DNA from: Calliopsis andreniformis
Taxonomy: Eukaryota > Arthropoda > Insecta > Hymenoptera > Andrenidae
Assembly: GCF_051401765.1 (NCBI RefSeq)
Contig: NW_027480464.1
Coordinates: forward strand, 1,798,001 to 1,862,000
Reading direction: 5' to 3'
DNA: 64,000 nt
Shown: positions 11,850-23,563 of the stretch, piece after piece
How the letters are laid out: each line of letters begins with the position of its first letter
Numbering within the stretch: position 1 is the stretch's first letter
Program-made: the position numbers and the translations under genes
Notes under the pieces: model-generated
The model's database searches: none
Told to the model about the DNA's origin: nothing
The model's input: only the letters and a program-made list of their open reading frames with translations

Positions 11850-12591
11850 CTCAACCTTCAATCCTCAATCCTCAGTCCTCAAACCTCAATTCTGAATCCT
11901 CAATCCTGAATCCTCAAACTTCAGACCTCAGTCCTCAACAATCAGTTGTCATTCCTCAATCCTCAATAGAATATCCTCAATTCACAGCTTTCGATACTCA
12001 ATACTCAATCTGCAATCTTCCAACCTGTATCCACAAACATCAATTTTCACCACTCAACCCCCAGCACTCTTTCCTCAATGTTCAATCCTCTATCCTCAAC
12101 TATCAATCTTCGATCCTCAATACTGAATCTTCAATCCTCAATCCTCAATCCTCAATCCTCAATTCTCAATCCTCAATCCTCAATCCTCAATACTCAATCC
12201 TCAACCTTCAATCCTCAATCCTCAACCTTCAATCCTCAATCCTCAGTCCTCAAACCTCAATTCTGAATCCTCAATCCTGAATCCTCAAACTTCAGCCCTC
12301 AGTCCTCAACAATCAGTTGTCATTCCTCAATCCTCAATAGAATATCCTCAATTCACAGCTTTCGATACTCAATACTCAATCTGCAATCTTCCAACCTGTA
12401 TCCACAAACATCAATTTTCACCACTCAACCCCCAGCACTCTTTCCTCAATGTTCAATCCTCTATCCTCAACTCTCAATCTTCGATCCTCAATACTGAATC
12501 TTCAATCCTCAATCCTCAATCCTCAATCCTCAATTCTCAATCCTCAATCCTCAATCCTCAATACTCAATCCTCAACCTTCAATCCTCAATA
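11850..12591 (+). repeat. 371-bp tandem duplication around a d block
   Basis: The d blocks at 11,963 and 12,334 lie 371 bp (53 heptamers) apart and have near-identical flanks; edges are approximate. The first unit has ACTATCAATC near 12,099 where the second has ACTCTCAATC, and TTCAGACC against TTCAGCCC near 11,920, so the two can be told apart. The same doublet is in copy B (49,983 and 50,354) with the same variants, so it predates the 34-kb duplication. Confidence 0.88.
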
Positions 12592-15500
12592 CTCAATCTT
12601 CATTCCTCAATCCTCAATACTCAATCCTCAATCCTCATTCTTCAATCCTCTATACTCAATTCTCAATCCTCAATCTTCAATCCTCAGTCCTCAATCCTCA
12701 ACATTCAATCCTCAATACTCAGTCTTCAATCCTCAACCCTCAATCCTCAATCCTCAATCCTCAATACTCATTCTACAATCCTCAATACCCAATCCTCAAT
12801 CCTCAATCCTCAATCCTCAATCCTCAACCCTCAATGCTCAATCCTCAACACCCAATCGTCAATCTTCAATCCTCAATCCTCAATCCTCAATCCTCAACCC
12901 TCAATCGTCTGTCCTCAAACCTCAATTCTGAATCCTCAATACTGAATCCTCAATCTTCAGGCCTCAATCCTCAACAATCAGTTGTCAGTCCTCAATCCCC
13001 AATAGAATGTCATCAATTCACAGCTTTCAATGCTCAATACTCAATCTGCAATCTTCAAATCTCTATCCACAAACATCAATTCTCATCACTCAACCCTCAA
13101 CACTCCGTCCCCAATCCTCAATCTTCAATCCTCAATCCTCAATCCTCAATTTTCAATACTCAATACTCAATCTTCAATCGTCAATACTCAATCTTCAATC
13201 CTCAATCCTCAATATTCAATCCTCAATCCTCAATTCTCACTCCTCAAAACTCAATCCTCAATCGTCAATCCTCAATCCCCAATTCTCAATCTTCAATCCT
13301 CAATCCTCAATCCTCAATCCTCAATCCTCAATCTTCAATCCTGAAACTTCAATCCTCAATCCTCAATCCTCAATTCTCAATCCTCAATCCTCAATCCACC
13401 GACCTCAATCCTCAACCTTCAATCCTCAATACTCAATCTTCAATCCTCAATCCTCAATCCTCATTTCTCAATCCTCATTCTTCAATCCTCAACACCCAAT
13501 CCTCAATCTTCAATCCTCAATCCTAAATCCTCAATTCTCAATCCTCAATCCTCAATCTACAGACCTCAAACATCAACACTGAACCCTCAGTCTTCGTCCT
13601 CAATCCACAACCCTCAATCCTCGATCCTCAATCTACAAGCATCAATATTCAGTCTTCAATACTCAATCCTCAATCCTCAATACTCAAACCTCAATACTCA
13701 ATACTCAACTATCAATTCTCAATTCTCGATACTCAATAGAATATCCTGAATTCTCAGGAATCAATACTCAAACCTTAACCCTCAACCATCAGCCCTCATC
13801 CTCAATCCTCTATCCTCAATCCTCAATCCTCAATATTCAATCCACAATAAACAATCTTCAATCCTCAACCCTCAATCCTCAATCCTCAATCCTCAACCCT
13901 CAGTCCTCATACTCAATTCTCAATCCTCAATCCTCAATCCTCAATACTCAATCTTCAATCATCAATAATCAATCTCCAATCCTAGATCCTCAATCCCCAA
14001 TCCTCAATCCTTAATCCTCATTCCTCAATCCTCAATCCTCAATCCTCAATCCTCAATCCTCAATACTCATTCCTCAATCCTCAATACTCAATCCTCAAAC
14101 CTCAATCTTCAATCCTCAATACTCAATCTTCAATCCTCCGTCCTCAATCCTCAATCCTGAATCCTCAATCCTCAATCGTCAGGCTTCAATCCTCAATACT
14201 CGATTTCCAATCCTCAGTCCTCAATCCTCAATCCTCAATCCTCATTCTTCAATCCTCAATCCTCAATCCTCAGTCATCAAACCTCAATCCTGAATCCTCA
14301 ATCCTGAATCCTCAATCTTCAGACCTCAGACCTAAACAATCAGACGTCAATCCGCAATGCTCAATAGAATATTATCAATTCACAGCTTTCAATACTCAAT
14401 ACTGAATCTGCAATCTTCAAATTTCTTTCCACAAACATCAATTCTCATCACTCAACCCTCAACACTCAGTCCCCAATCCTCAATTTTCAATCCTCAATCC
14501 TCAATCCTCAATCCTCAATCCTCAAACTTCAATCCTCTGTACTCAATCCTCAATCCTCAATCCTCAATCCTCAACCCTCAATCCTCAATTTTCAATCCTC
14601 ATTCTTCAATCCTCAACACCCAATCCTCAATCTTCACTCCTCAATACTCAATTTTCAATCCCCAATCCTCAATCCTCAACCCTCAATCCTCAATCCTCAA
14701 TCCTCAATCCTCAATCCTCATGCCTCAGTCCTCAATCCTCAATCCTCAGTCATCAAACCTCAATCCTGAATCCTCAATCCTGAGTCCTCAATCTTCAGAC
14801 CGCAGACCTGAACAATCAGCCGTCAATCCTCTATGCTCAATAGAATATTATCAATTCACAGCTTTCAATACTCAATACTCAGTCTGCAATTTTCAAATTT
14901 CATTCCACAAACATCAATTCTCATCACTCAACCCTCAACACTCAGTCCCCAATCTTCAATTTTCAATCCTCAATCCTCAATCCTCAATCCTCAATCCTCA
15001 AACTTCAATCCTCTGTACTCAATCCTCAATCCTCAATCCTCAATCCTCAACCCTCAATCCTCAATTTTCAATCCTCAATACTCAATCTTCAATCCTCAAT
15101 CCTCAATCCTCAGTCCTCAATCCTCAATCCTCATTCTACAATCCTCAATACCCAATCCTCAATCTTCAATCCTCAATCCTCAATCCTCAGACATCAATCC
15201 TCAATCTTCAATCCTCAATACACAATCTTCAATCCTCAATCCTCAATCCTCAATCTTCAATCCTCAATCCTCAATCCTCATTCTTCAATCCTCAATACCC
15301 AATCCTCAATCTTCAATGCTCAATCCACAATCCTCAGCCTTCAATCCTCATTCTTCAATCCTCAACACCCAATCCTCAATCTTCAATCCTTAATCCTCAA
15401 TCCCCAGACCTCAATCCTCAATCTTCAATCGTAAATACTCAATCTTCAATCCTCAATCCTCAATCCTCAATCCTCAATCCTCATTCTTCAATCCGCAACA

Positions 15501-16276
15501 CCCAATACTCAATCTTCAATCCTCAATCCTCAATCCTCAATTCTCAATCCTCAATCATCAATCCTCAATCCTCAGTCCTCAAACATCAATACTCAACCCT
15601 CAGTCCTGGTCCTCAATCCACAACACTCAATCCTCGATCCTCAATCTTCAATCATCAATATTCAATCTTCAATCCTCAATCCTCAATCCTGAATACTCAA
15701 TCCTCAATACTCAATCCCCAATCCTCAATACTCAAACATCAATCCTCAATTCTCAATACTCAACAGAATATCCTGAATTCTCAGAATTCAATACTCAAAC
15801 CTCAACACTCAACCCTCAATCCTCAATCCTCAATCCTCGGTCCTCAATCTTCAATCCTAAATACTCTATCTTCAATCCTGCATCCTCAACCCTCAATCCT
15901 CAATTCTCAATCCTCAATCGTCAGGCATCAATCCTCAATACCCAATCCTCGGTCTTCAACCTTCAATCCTCAATCCTCTATTCTCAATCCTCAATCCTCA
16001 GTCCTCAGACCTCAAACCTCAATCCCCAATCCTCAGCCCTCATCCTCATTCCTCAATCCTCAATCGTCAATCCTCAATCCTCAATCCTCAACCCTCAATC
16101 CTCAATGGTCAATCATCAATACCCAATCCTCAGTCTTCAATCCTCAATCCTCAATCCTCAATCCTCAATCTTCAATCCTCAATCCTCAGTCCTCAAACCT
16201 CAATTCTGAATCCTCATTCCTGAATCCTCAATCTTCAGACCTCAGACCTGAACAATCAGGTGTCAATCCTCAATCC

Positions 16277-16395
16277 TCAATAGAATATCATCAATTCACA
16301 GTTTTCAATACTCAATACTCAATCTGCAATCTTCAAATTTCTATCCACAAACATCAATTCTCTTCACTCAACCCTCAACACACAGTCCCCAATAC
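16277..16395 (+). repeat. L block subtype e (type copy)
   Basis: Marked by AATAGAATATCATC, CACAGTTTTC, AATTCTCTTCAC and an end of ACACAGTCCCC. Copies start at 16277, 23895, 25126, 29241, 33330, 33939, 54297 and 60328. The flank before it reads CTGAACAATCAGGTGTC. It is absent from the first 16 kb and from the equivalent part of copy B, so it belongs to the later half of the 34-kb unit only. Confidence 0.88.
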
Positions 16396-17039
16396 TCAAC
16401 CTTCAATCATCAATCCTCAATCCACAATTCTCAATCCTCAATCTTCAATCCTCAATACTCAATCCTCAATCCTCAATCCTCAATCCTGAATCCTCAATCC
16501 TCAATCCTCAGTCTTCAATCTTCAATCCTCAATCATCAATCCTCAATCCTCATTCCTCAATCGTCAGTCTTCAATCCTCAATACTCAATCTTCAATCCTC
16601 AGTCCTCAATCGTCAATCCTCAAACCTCATTCTACAATCCTCAATACCCAATCCTCAACCTTCAATCCTCAATCCTCAATCTTCAATCCTCAATCCTCAA
16701 TCTTCAATCCTCAATACTCAATCTTCAATACCCAATCCTCAATCTTCAGTCCTCAATCCTCAATCCTCAATTCTCAATCCTCAATCCTCAATCCTCAATC
16801 CTCAATCCTCAATCCTCAATCCTGAATCCTCAATCCTCAATCCCCAATCTTCAATCCTCAATACTCAGTCTTCAATGCTCAATCCTCAATCTTCAATCCT
16901 CAATCCTCAATCCTCAAACCTCAATCCTCGATCCTCAATCCTCAATCCTCAGTCCTCAAAACTCAAATCTGAATCCTCAATCCTGAATCCTCAACTTTCA
17001 GAACTGAGTCCTCAACAATCAGTTGTCAATTCTCAATTA

Positions 17040-17158
17040 TCAATAGAACATAGTCAATTCACAGTTTTCAATACTCAATACTCAATCTGCAATCTACAAA
17101 TCTCTATCCACAAACGTCAATTCTCATCATTCAACCCTCAACACTCAGTCCCCAATCC
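17040..17158 (+). repeat. L block subtype f (type copy)
   Basis: The rarest subtype, marked by AATAGAACATAGTC and CACAAACGTCAATTC. There are three copies: 17040, 30479 and 55060 (the last is the copy B counterpart of the first). The upstream flank has CAGAACTGAGTCC where subtype c has CAGAACTCTGTCC. Its start and flank are closest to subtype c, so it is probably a c derivative. Confidence 0.85.
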
Positions 17159-18577
17159 TCAATCTTCAACACTCCATCCTCAATCCTCAATCCTCAATTC
17201 TCAATCCTCAATCGTCAGGCTTCAATACTCAATACCCAATCCTCAGTCTTCAATTTTCAATCCTCAATCCTCAATTCTCAATCCTCAATCCTCAGTCCTC
17301 AGACCTCAAACCTGAATCCCCAACCCTCAGCCCTCATCCTCATTCCTCAATCCTCAATCGTCAATCCTCAATCCTCAATCCTCAACCCTCAATCCTCAAT
17401 GTTCAATGCTCAATCCTCAATCTTCAATCCTCAATACTCAATCTTCAATCCTCCATCCTCTATCCTTAATCCTCAATCCTCAATCCTCAATCGTCAGGTT
17501 TCAATCCTCAATACTCAATCTTCAATCCTCAATCCTCAACCCTCATTCCTCTATCCTCATTCTTCAATTCTCAATCCTCAATCCTCAACCCTCAATCCTC
17601 AATGTTCAATCCTCAATACCCAATCCTCAGTCTTCAATCCTCAATCCTCAATCCTCAACCTTCAATCCTCAATCCTCAGTCCTCAAACCTCAATTCTGAA
17701 TCCTCAATCCTGAACCCTCAAACTTCAGCCCTCAGTACTCAACAATCAGTTGTCATTCCTCAATCCTCAATAGAATATCCTCAATTCACAGCTTTCGATA
17801 CTCAATACTCAATCTGCAATCTTTCAACCTGTATCCACAAACATCAATTTTCACCACTCAACCCCCAGCACTCTTTCCTCAATGTTCAATCCTCTATCCT
17901 CAACTCTCAATCTTCGATCCTCAATACTGAATCTTCAATCCTCAATCCTCAATCCTCAATCCTCAATTCTCAATCCTCAATCCTCAATCCTCAATACTCA
18001 ATCCTCAACCTTCAATCCTCAATACTCAATCTTCATTCCTCAATCCTCAATACTCAATCCTCAATCCTCAACACCCAATCGTCAATCTTCAATCCTCAAT
18101 CCTCGATCCTCAATCCTCAATCCTCAACCCTCAATCCTCTGTCCTCAAACCTAAAATCCTGAATCCTCAATACTGAATCCTCAATCTTCAGGCCTCAATC
18201 CTCAACAATCAGTTGTCAGTCCTCAATCCCCAATAGAATGTCATCAATTCACAGCTTTCAATGCTCAATACTCAATCTGTAATCTTCAAATCTCTATCCA
18301 CAAACATCAATTCTCATCACTCAACCCTCAACACTCCGTCCCCAATCCTCAATCTTCAATCCTCAATCCTCAATCCTCAATTTTCAATACTCAATACTCA
18401 TCCTTCAATCCTCAATGCTCAATCCTCAATCCTCAATCCTCATTCCTCAATCCACATTCCTCAATCTTCAAACCTCAATCCTCAATCTTCAGTCCTCGCC
18501 CTCAATCCTCAACACTCAATCCTCAGCCCTCAATCTTCAATCGTCAATACTCAATCTTCAATCCTCAATCCTCAATC

Positions 18578-18703
18578 TTCAATCCTCAATCCTCAATTCT
18601 CACTCCTCAAAACTCAATCCTCAATCGTCAATCCTCAATCTTCAATCCTCAATCCTCAATTCTCACTCCTCAAAACTCAATCCTCAATCGTCAATCCTCA
18701 ATC
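18578..18703 (+). repeat. 63-bp tandem duplication
   Basis: Two units of nine heptamers, 18,578-18,640 and 18,641-18,703, each contain CACTCCTCAAAACTCAATCC. The corresponding places in other a-block regions (for example near 983, 6,107 and 21,000) have one unit only. The copy B equivalent falls in the 2,112-bp deletion. Confidence 0.85.
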
Positions 18704-21700
18704 CCCAATTCTCAATCTTCAATCCTCAATCCTCAATCCTCAATCCTCAATCCTCAATCTTCAATCCTGAAACTTCAATCCTCAATCCTCAATCCTCAAT
18801 TCTCAATCCTCAATCCTCAATCCACCGACCTCAATCCTCAACCTTCAATCCTCAATACTCAATCTTCAATCCTCAATCCTCAATCCTCATTTCTCAATCC
18901 TCATTCTTCAATCCTCAACACCCAATCCTCAATCTTCAATCCTCAATCCTAAATCCTCAATTCTCAATCCTCAATCCTCAATCTACAGACCTCAAACATC
19001 AACACTGAACCCTCAGTCTTCGTCCTCAATCCACAACCCTCAATCCTCGATCCTCAATCTACAAGCATCAATATACAGTCTTCAATTTTCAATCCTCAAT
19101 CCTCAATTCTCAATCCTCAATCCTCAGTCCTCAGACCTCAAACCTGAATCCCCAACCCTCAGCCCTCATCCTCATTCCTCAATCCTCAATCGTCAATCAT
19201 CAATCCTCAATACTGAACCCTCAATCCTCAATTTTCAGTGCTCAATACCAAATCCTCAGTCTTCAATCCTCAATCCTCAATCCTCAATCTTCAATCCTCA
19301 ATCCTCAATCCTCAATCCTCAATCCTCGACCCTCACTCCTCAATCCTCAGTCCTCAAAACTCAAGCCTGAATCCTCAATCCTGAATCCTCAACCTTCAGA
19401 ACTCTGTCCTCAACTATCAGTTGTCAATTCTCAATTATCAATAGAATATAATCAATTCACAGCTTTCAATACTCAATACTCAATCTGCAATCTTCAAATC
19501 TCCATCCACAAACATCAATTCTCATAATTCAACCCTCAACACTCAGTCCCCAATCCTCAATCTTCAACACTCGATCCTCAATCCTCAATCCTCAATCCTC
19601 AATCTTCAATCCTCAATACTCAATCTTCAATCCTCCATCCTCTATCCTTAATCCTCAATCCTCAATCCTCAATCGTCAGGTTTCAATCCTCAATACTCAA
19701 TCTTCAATCCTCAATCCTCAATCCTCATTCCTCTATCCTCATTCTTCAATTCTCAATCCTCAATCCTCAACCCTCAATCCTCAATGTTCAATCCTCAATA
19801 CCAAATCCTCAGTCTTCAATCCTCAATCCTCAATCCTCAATCCTCAACCTTCAATCCTCAATCCTCAGTCCTCAAACCTCAATTCTGAATCCTCAATCCT
19901 GAATCCTCAAACTTCAGCCCTCAGTCCTCAACAATCAGTTGTCATTCCTCAATCCTCAATAGAATATCCTCAATTCACAGCTTTCGATACTCAATACTCA
20001 ATCTGCAATCTTCCAACCTGTATCCACAAACATCAATTTTCACCACTCAACCCCCAGCACTCTTTCCTCAATGTTCAATCCTCTATCCTCAACTCTCAAT
20101 CTTCGATCCTCAATACTGAATCTTCAATCCTCAATCCTCAATCCTCAATCCTTAATTCTCAATCCTCAATCCTCAATCCTCAATACTCAATCCTCAACCT
20201 TCAATCCTCAATACTCAATCTTCACTCCTCAATCCTCAATACTCAATCCTCAATCCTCATTCTTCAATCCTCTATACTCAATTCTCAATCCTCAATCTTC
20301 AATCCTCAGTCCTCAATCCTCAACATTCAATCCTCAATACTCAGTCTTCAATCCTCAACCCTCAATCCTCAATCCTCAATCCTCAATACTCATTCTACAA
20401 TCCTCAATACCCAATCCTCAATCCTCAATCCTCAATCCTCAATCCTCAACCCTCAATGCTCAATCCTCAACACCCAATCGTCAATCTTCAATCCTCAATC
20501 CTCAATCCTCAATCCTCAATCCTCAACCCTCAATCCTCTGTCCTCAAACCTCAATCCTGAATCCTCAATACTGAATCCTCAATCTTCAGGCCTCAATCCT
20601 CAACAATCAGTTGTCAGTCCTCAATCCCCAATAGAATGTCATCAATTCACAGCTTTCAATGCTCAATACTCAATCTGCAATCTTCAAATCTCTATCCACA
20701 AACATCAATTCTCATCACTCAACCCTCAACACTCCGTCCCCAATCCTCAATCTTCAATCCTCAATCCTCAATCCTCAATTTTCAATACTCAATACTCAAC
20801 CTTCAATCCTCAATGCTCAATCCTCAATCCTCAATCCTCATTCCTCAATCCACAATCCTCAATCTTCAAACCTCAATCCTCAATCTTCAGTCCTCGCCAT
20901 TAATCCTCAACACTCAATCCTCAGCCCTCAATCTTCAATCGTCAATACTCAATCTTCAATCCTCAATCCTCAATCTTCAATCCTCAATCCTCAATTCTCA
21001 CTCCTCAAAACTCAATCCTCAATCGTCAATCCTCAATCCTAAATCCTCAATTCTCAATCCTCAATCCTCAATCTACAGACCTCAAACATCAACACTGAAC
21101 CCTCAGTCTTCGTCCTCAATCCACAACCCTCAATCCTCGATCCTCAATCTTCAAGCATCAATATTCAGTCTTCAATACTCAATCCTCAATCCTCAATACT
21201 CAAACCTCAATACTCAATACTCAACTATCAATTCTCAATTCTCGATACTCAATAGAATATCCTGAATTCTCAGGAATCAATACTCAAACCTTAACCCTCA
21301 GCCATCAGCCCTCATCCTCAATCCTCTATCCTCAATCCTCAATCCTCAATATTCAATCCACAATACACAATCTTCAATCCTCAACCCTCAATCCTCAATC
21401 CTCAATCCTCAACCCTCAGTCCTCATACTCAATTCTCAATCCTCAATCCTCAATCCTCAATACTCAATCTTCAATCATCAATAATCAATCTCCAACCCTA
21501 GATCCTCAATCCCCAATCCTCAATCCTTAATCCTCATTCCTCAATCCTCAATCCTCAATACTCATTCCTCAATCCTCAATACTCAATCCTCAAACCTCAA
21601 TCTTCAATCCTCAATACTCAATCTTCAATCCTCCGTCCTCAATCCTCAATCCTGAATCCTCAATCCTCAATCGTCAGGCTTCAATCCTCAATACTCGATT

Positions 21701-23337
21701 TCCAATCCTCAGTCCTCAATCCTCAATCCTCAATCCTCATTCTTCAATCCTCAATCCTCAATCCTCAGTCATCAAACCTCAATCCTGAATCCTCAATCCT
21801 GAATCCTCAATCTTCAGACCTCAGACCTAAACAATCAGACGTCAATCCGCAATGCTCAATAGAATATTATCAATTCACAGCTTTCAATACTCAATACTGA
21901 ATCTGGAATCTTCAAATTTCTTTCCACAAACATCAATTCTCATCACTCAACCCTCAACACTCAGTCCCCAATCCTCAATTTTCAATCCTCAATCCTCAAT
22001 CCTCAATCCTCAATCCTCAAACTTCAATCCTCTGTACTCAATCCTCAATCCTCAATCCTCAATCCTCAACCCTCAATCCTCAATTTTCAATCCTCAATAC
22101 TCAATCTTCAATCCTCAATCCTCAATCCTCAGTCCTCAATCCTCAATCCTCATTCTACAATCCTCAATACCCAATCCTCAATCTTCAATCCTCAATCCTC
22201 AATCCTCAGACCTCAATCCTCAATCTTCAATCCTCAATACACAATCTTCAATCCTCAATCCTCAATCCTCAATCCTCAATCCTCAATCTTCAATCCTCAA
22301 TCCTCAATCCTCATTCTTCAATCCTCAATACCCAATCCTCAATCTTCAATGCTCAATCCACAATCCTCAGCCCTCAATCCTCATTCTTCAATCCTCAACA
22401 CCCAATCCTCAATCTTCAATCCTTAATCCTCAATCCCCAGACCTCAATCCTCAATCTTCAATCGTAAATACTCAATTTTCAATCCTCAATCCTCAATCCT
22501 CAATCCTCAATCCTCATTCTTCAATCCGCAACACCCAATACTCAATCTTCAATCCTCAATCCTCAATCCTCAATTCTCAATCCTCAATCATCAATCCTCA
22601 ATCCTCAGTCCTCAAACATCAATACTCAACCCTCAGTCCTCGTCCTCAATCCACAACGCTCAATCCTCGATCCTCAATCTTCAATCATCAATATTCAATC
22701 TTCAATCCTCAATCCTCAATCCTCAATCCTGAATACTCAATCCTCAATACTCAATTCCCAATCCTCAATACTCAAACATCAATCCTCAATTCTCAATACT
22801 CAACAGAATATCCTGAATTCTCAGGATTCAATACTCAAACCTCAACACTCAACCCTCAATCCTCAATCCTCAATCCTCAGTCCTCAGTCTTCAATCCTCA
22901 ATACTCAATCTTCAATCCTGCATCCTCAACGCTCTATCCTCAATTCTCAATCCTCAATCGTCAGGCATCAATCCTCAATACCCAATCCTCGGTCTTCAAT
23001 CTTCAATCCTCAATCCTCTATTCTCATTCCTCAATCCTCAGTCCTCAGACCTCAAACCTCAATCCCCAATCCTCAGCCCTCATCCTCATTCCTCAATCCT
23101 CAATCGTCAATCCTCAATCCTCAATCCTCAACCCTCAATCCTCAATGTTCAATCATCAATACCCAATCCTCAGTCTTCAATCCTCAATGCTCAATCCTCA
23201 ATCCTCAATCCTCATTCCTCAATCCACAATCCACAATCTTCAAACCTCAATCCTCAATCTTCAGTCCTCGCCCTCAATCCTCAACACTCAATCCTCAGTC
23301 CTCAATCTTCAATCGTCAATACTCAATCTTCAATCCT

Positions 23338-23348
23338 CAATCCTCAAT
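23338..23348 (+). other. Junction of a 525-bp deletion in a 4.1-kb unit
   Basis: Sequence to the left aligns with 28,169 and before (offset 4,821). Sequence from 23,349 aligns with 28,695 onward (offset 5,346). The shared 11-mer CAATCCTCAAT spans the joint. Loss of 525 bp (75 heptamers) removed a b block equivalent to the one at 28,382. Confidence 0.88.
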
Positions 23349-23563
23349 ACCCAATCCTCAATCTTCAATCCTCAATCCTCAATCCTCAATTCTCAATCCT
23401 CAATCCTCAGTCCTCAGTCCTCAAACCTCAATCCTCAACCCTCAGCCCCCATTCTCAATCCTCAATCCTCAATTCGCAGTCCTCAGCCCTCAAACCTCAA
23501 TCCTCAACCCTCAGACCTCACCCTCAAACCTCAATTATCAATCCTAAATCCTCAATATTCAAT

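Larger units (their letters stand above)
10383..15189 (+). repeat. 10.4-kb unit U2, copy A, internally deleted
   Basis: U2 follows U1 with offset 10,382 until about 11,378. It then jumps ahead by 3,619 bp of U1 sequence (offset 6,763). It gains a 371-bp tandem duplication around 12.2 kb (offset 7,134) and continues to about 15,189, equivalent to U1 position 8,055. From 15,190 it stops matching U1 at 8,056 and instead follows the sequence found at U1 3,553 onward. Landmarks are a 10,991, c 11,452, d 11,963, d 12,334, a 12,999, P 13,733, b 14,361 and b 14,837. Because of the deletion this unit has no P or b block between its first a and its c. Confidence 0.9.
15190..21855 (+). repeat. Heptamer satellite segment with e, f, d, a and c blocks
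   Basis: Landmarks are P 15,760 (with a second GAATTC at 15,784), e 16,277, f 17,040, d 17,767, a 18,230, c 19,438, d 19,956, a 20,628 and P 21,249. The d-a pair occurs twice at 17.8-18.2 and 20.0-20.6 kb, separated by the 2,112 bp that copy B lacks. The stretch 16,480-16,870 has no landmark block and holds only heptamers, including several TCAATCT-rich runs. A 63-bp tandem duplication sits at 18,578-18,703. No gene or unique sequence is seen. Confidence 0.85.
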
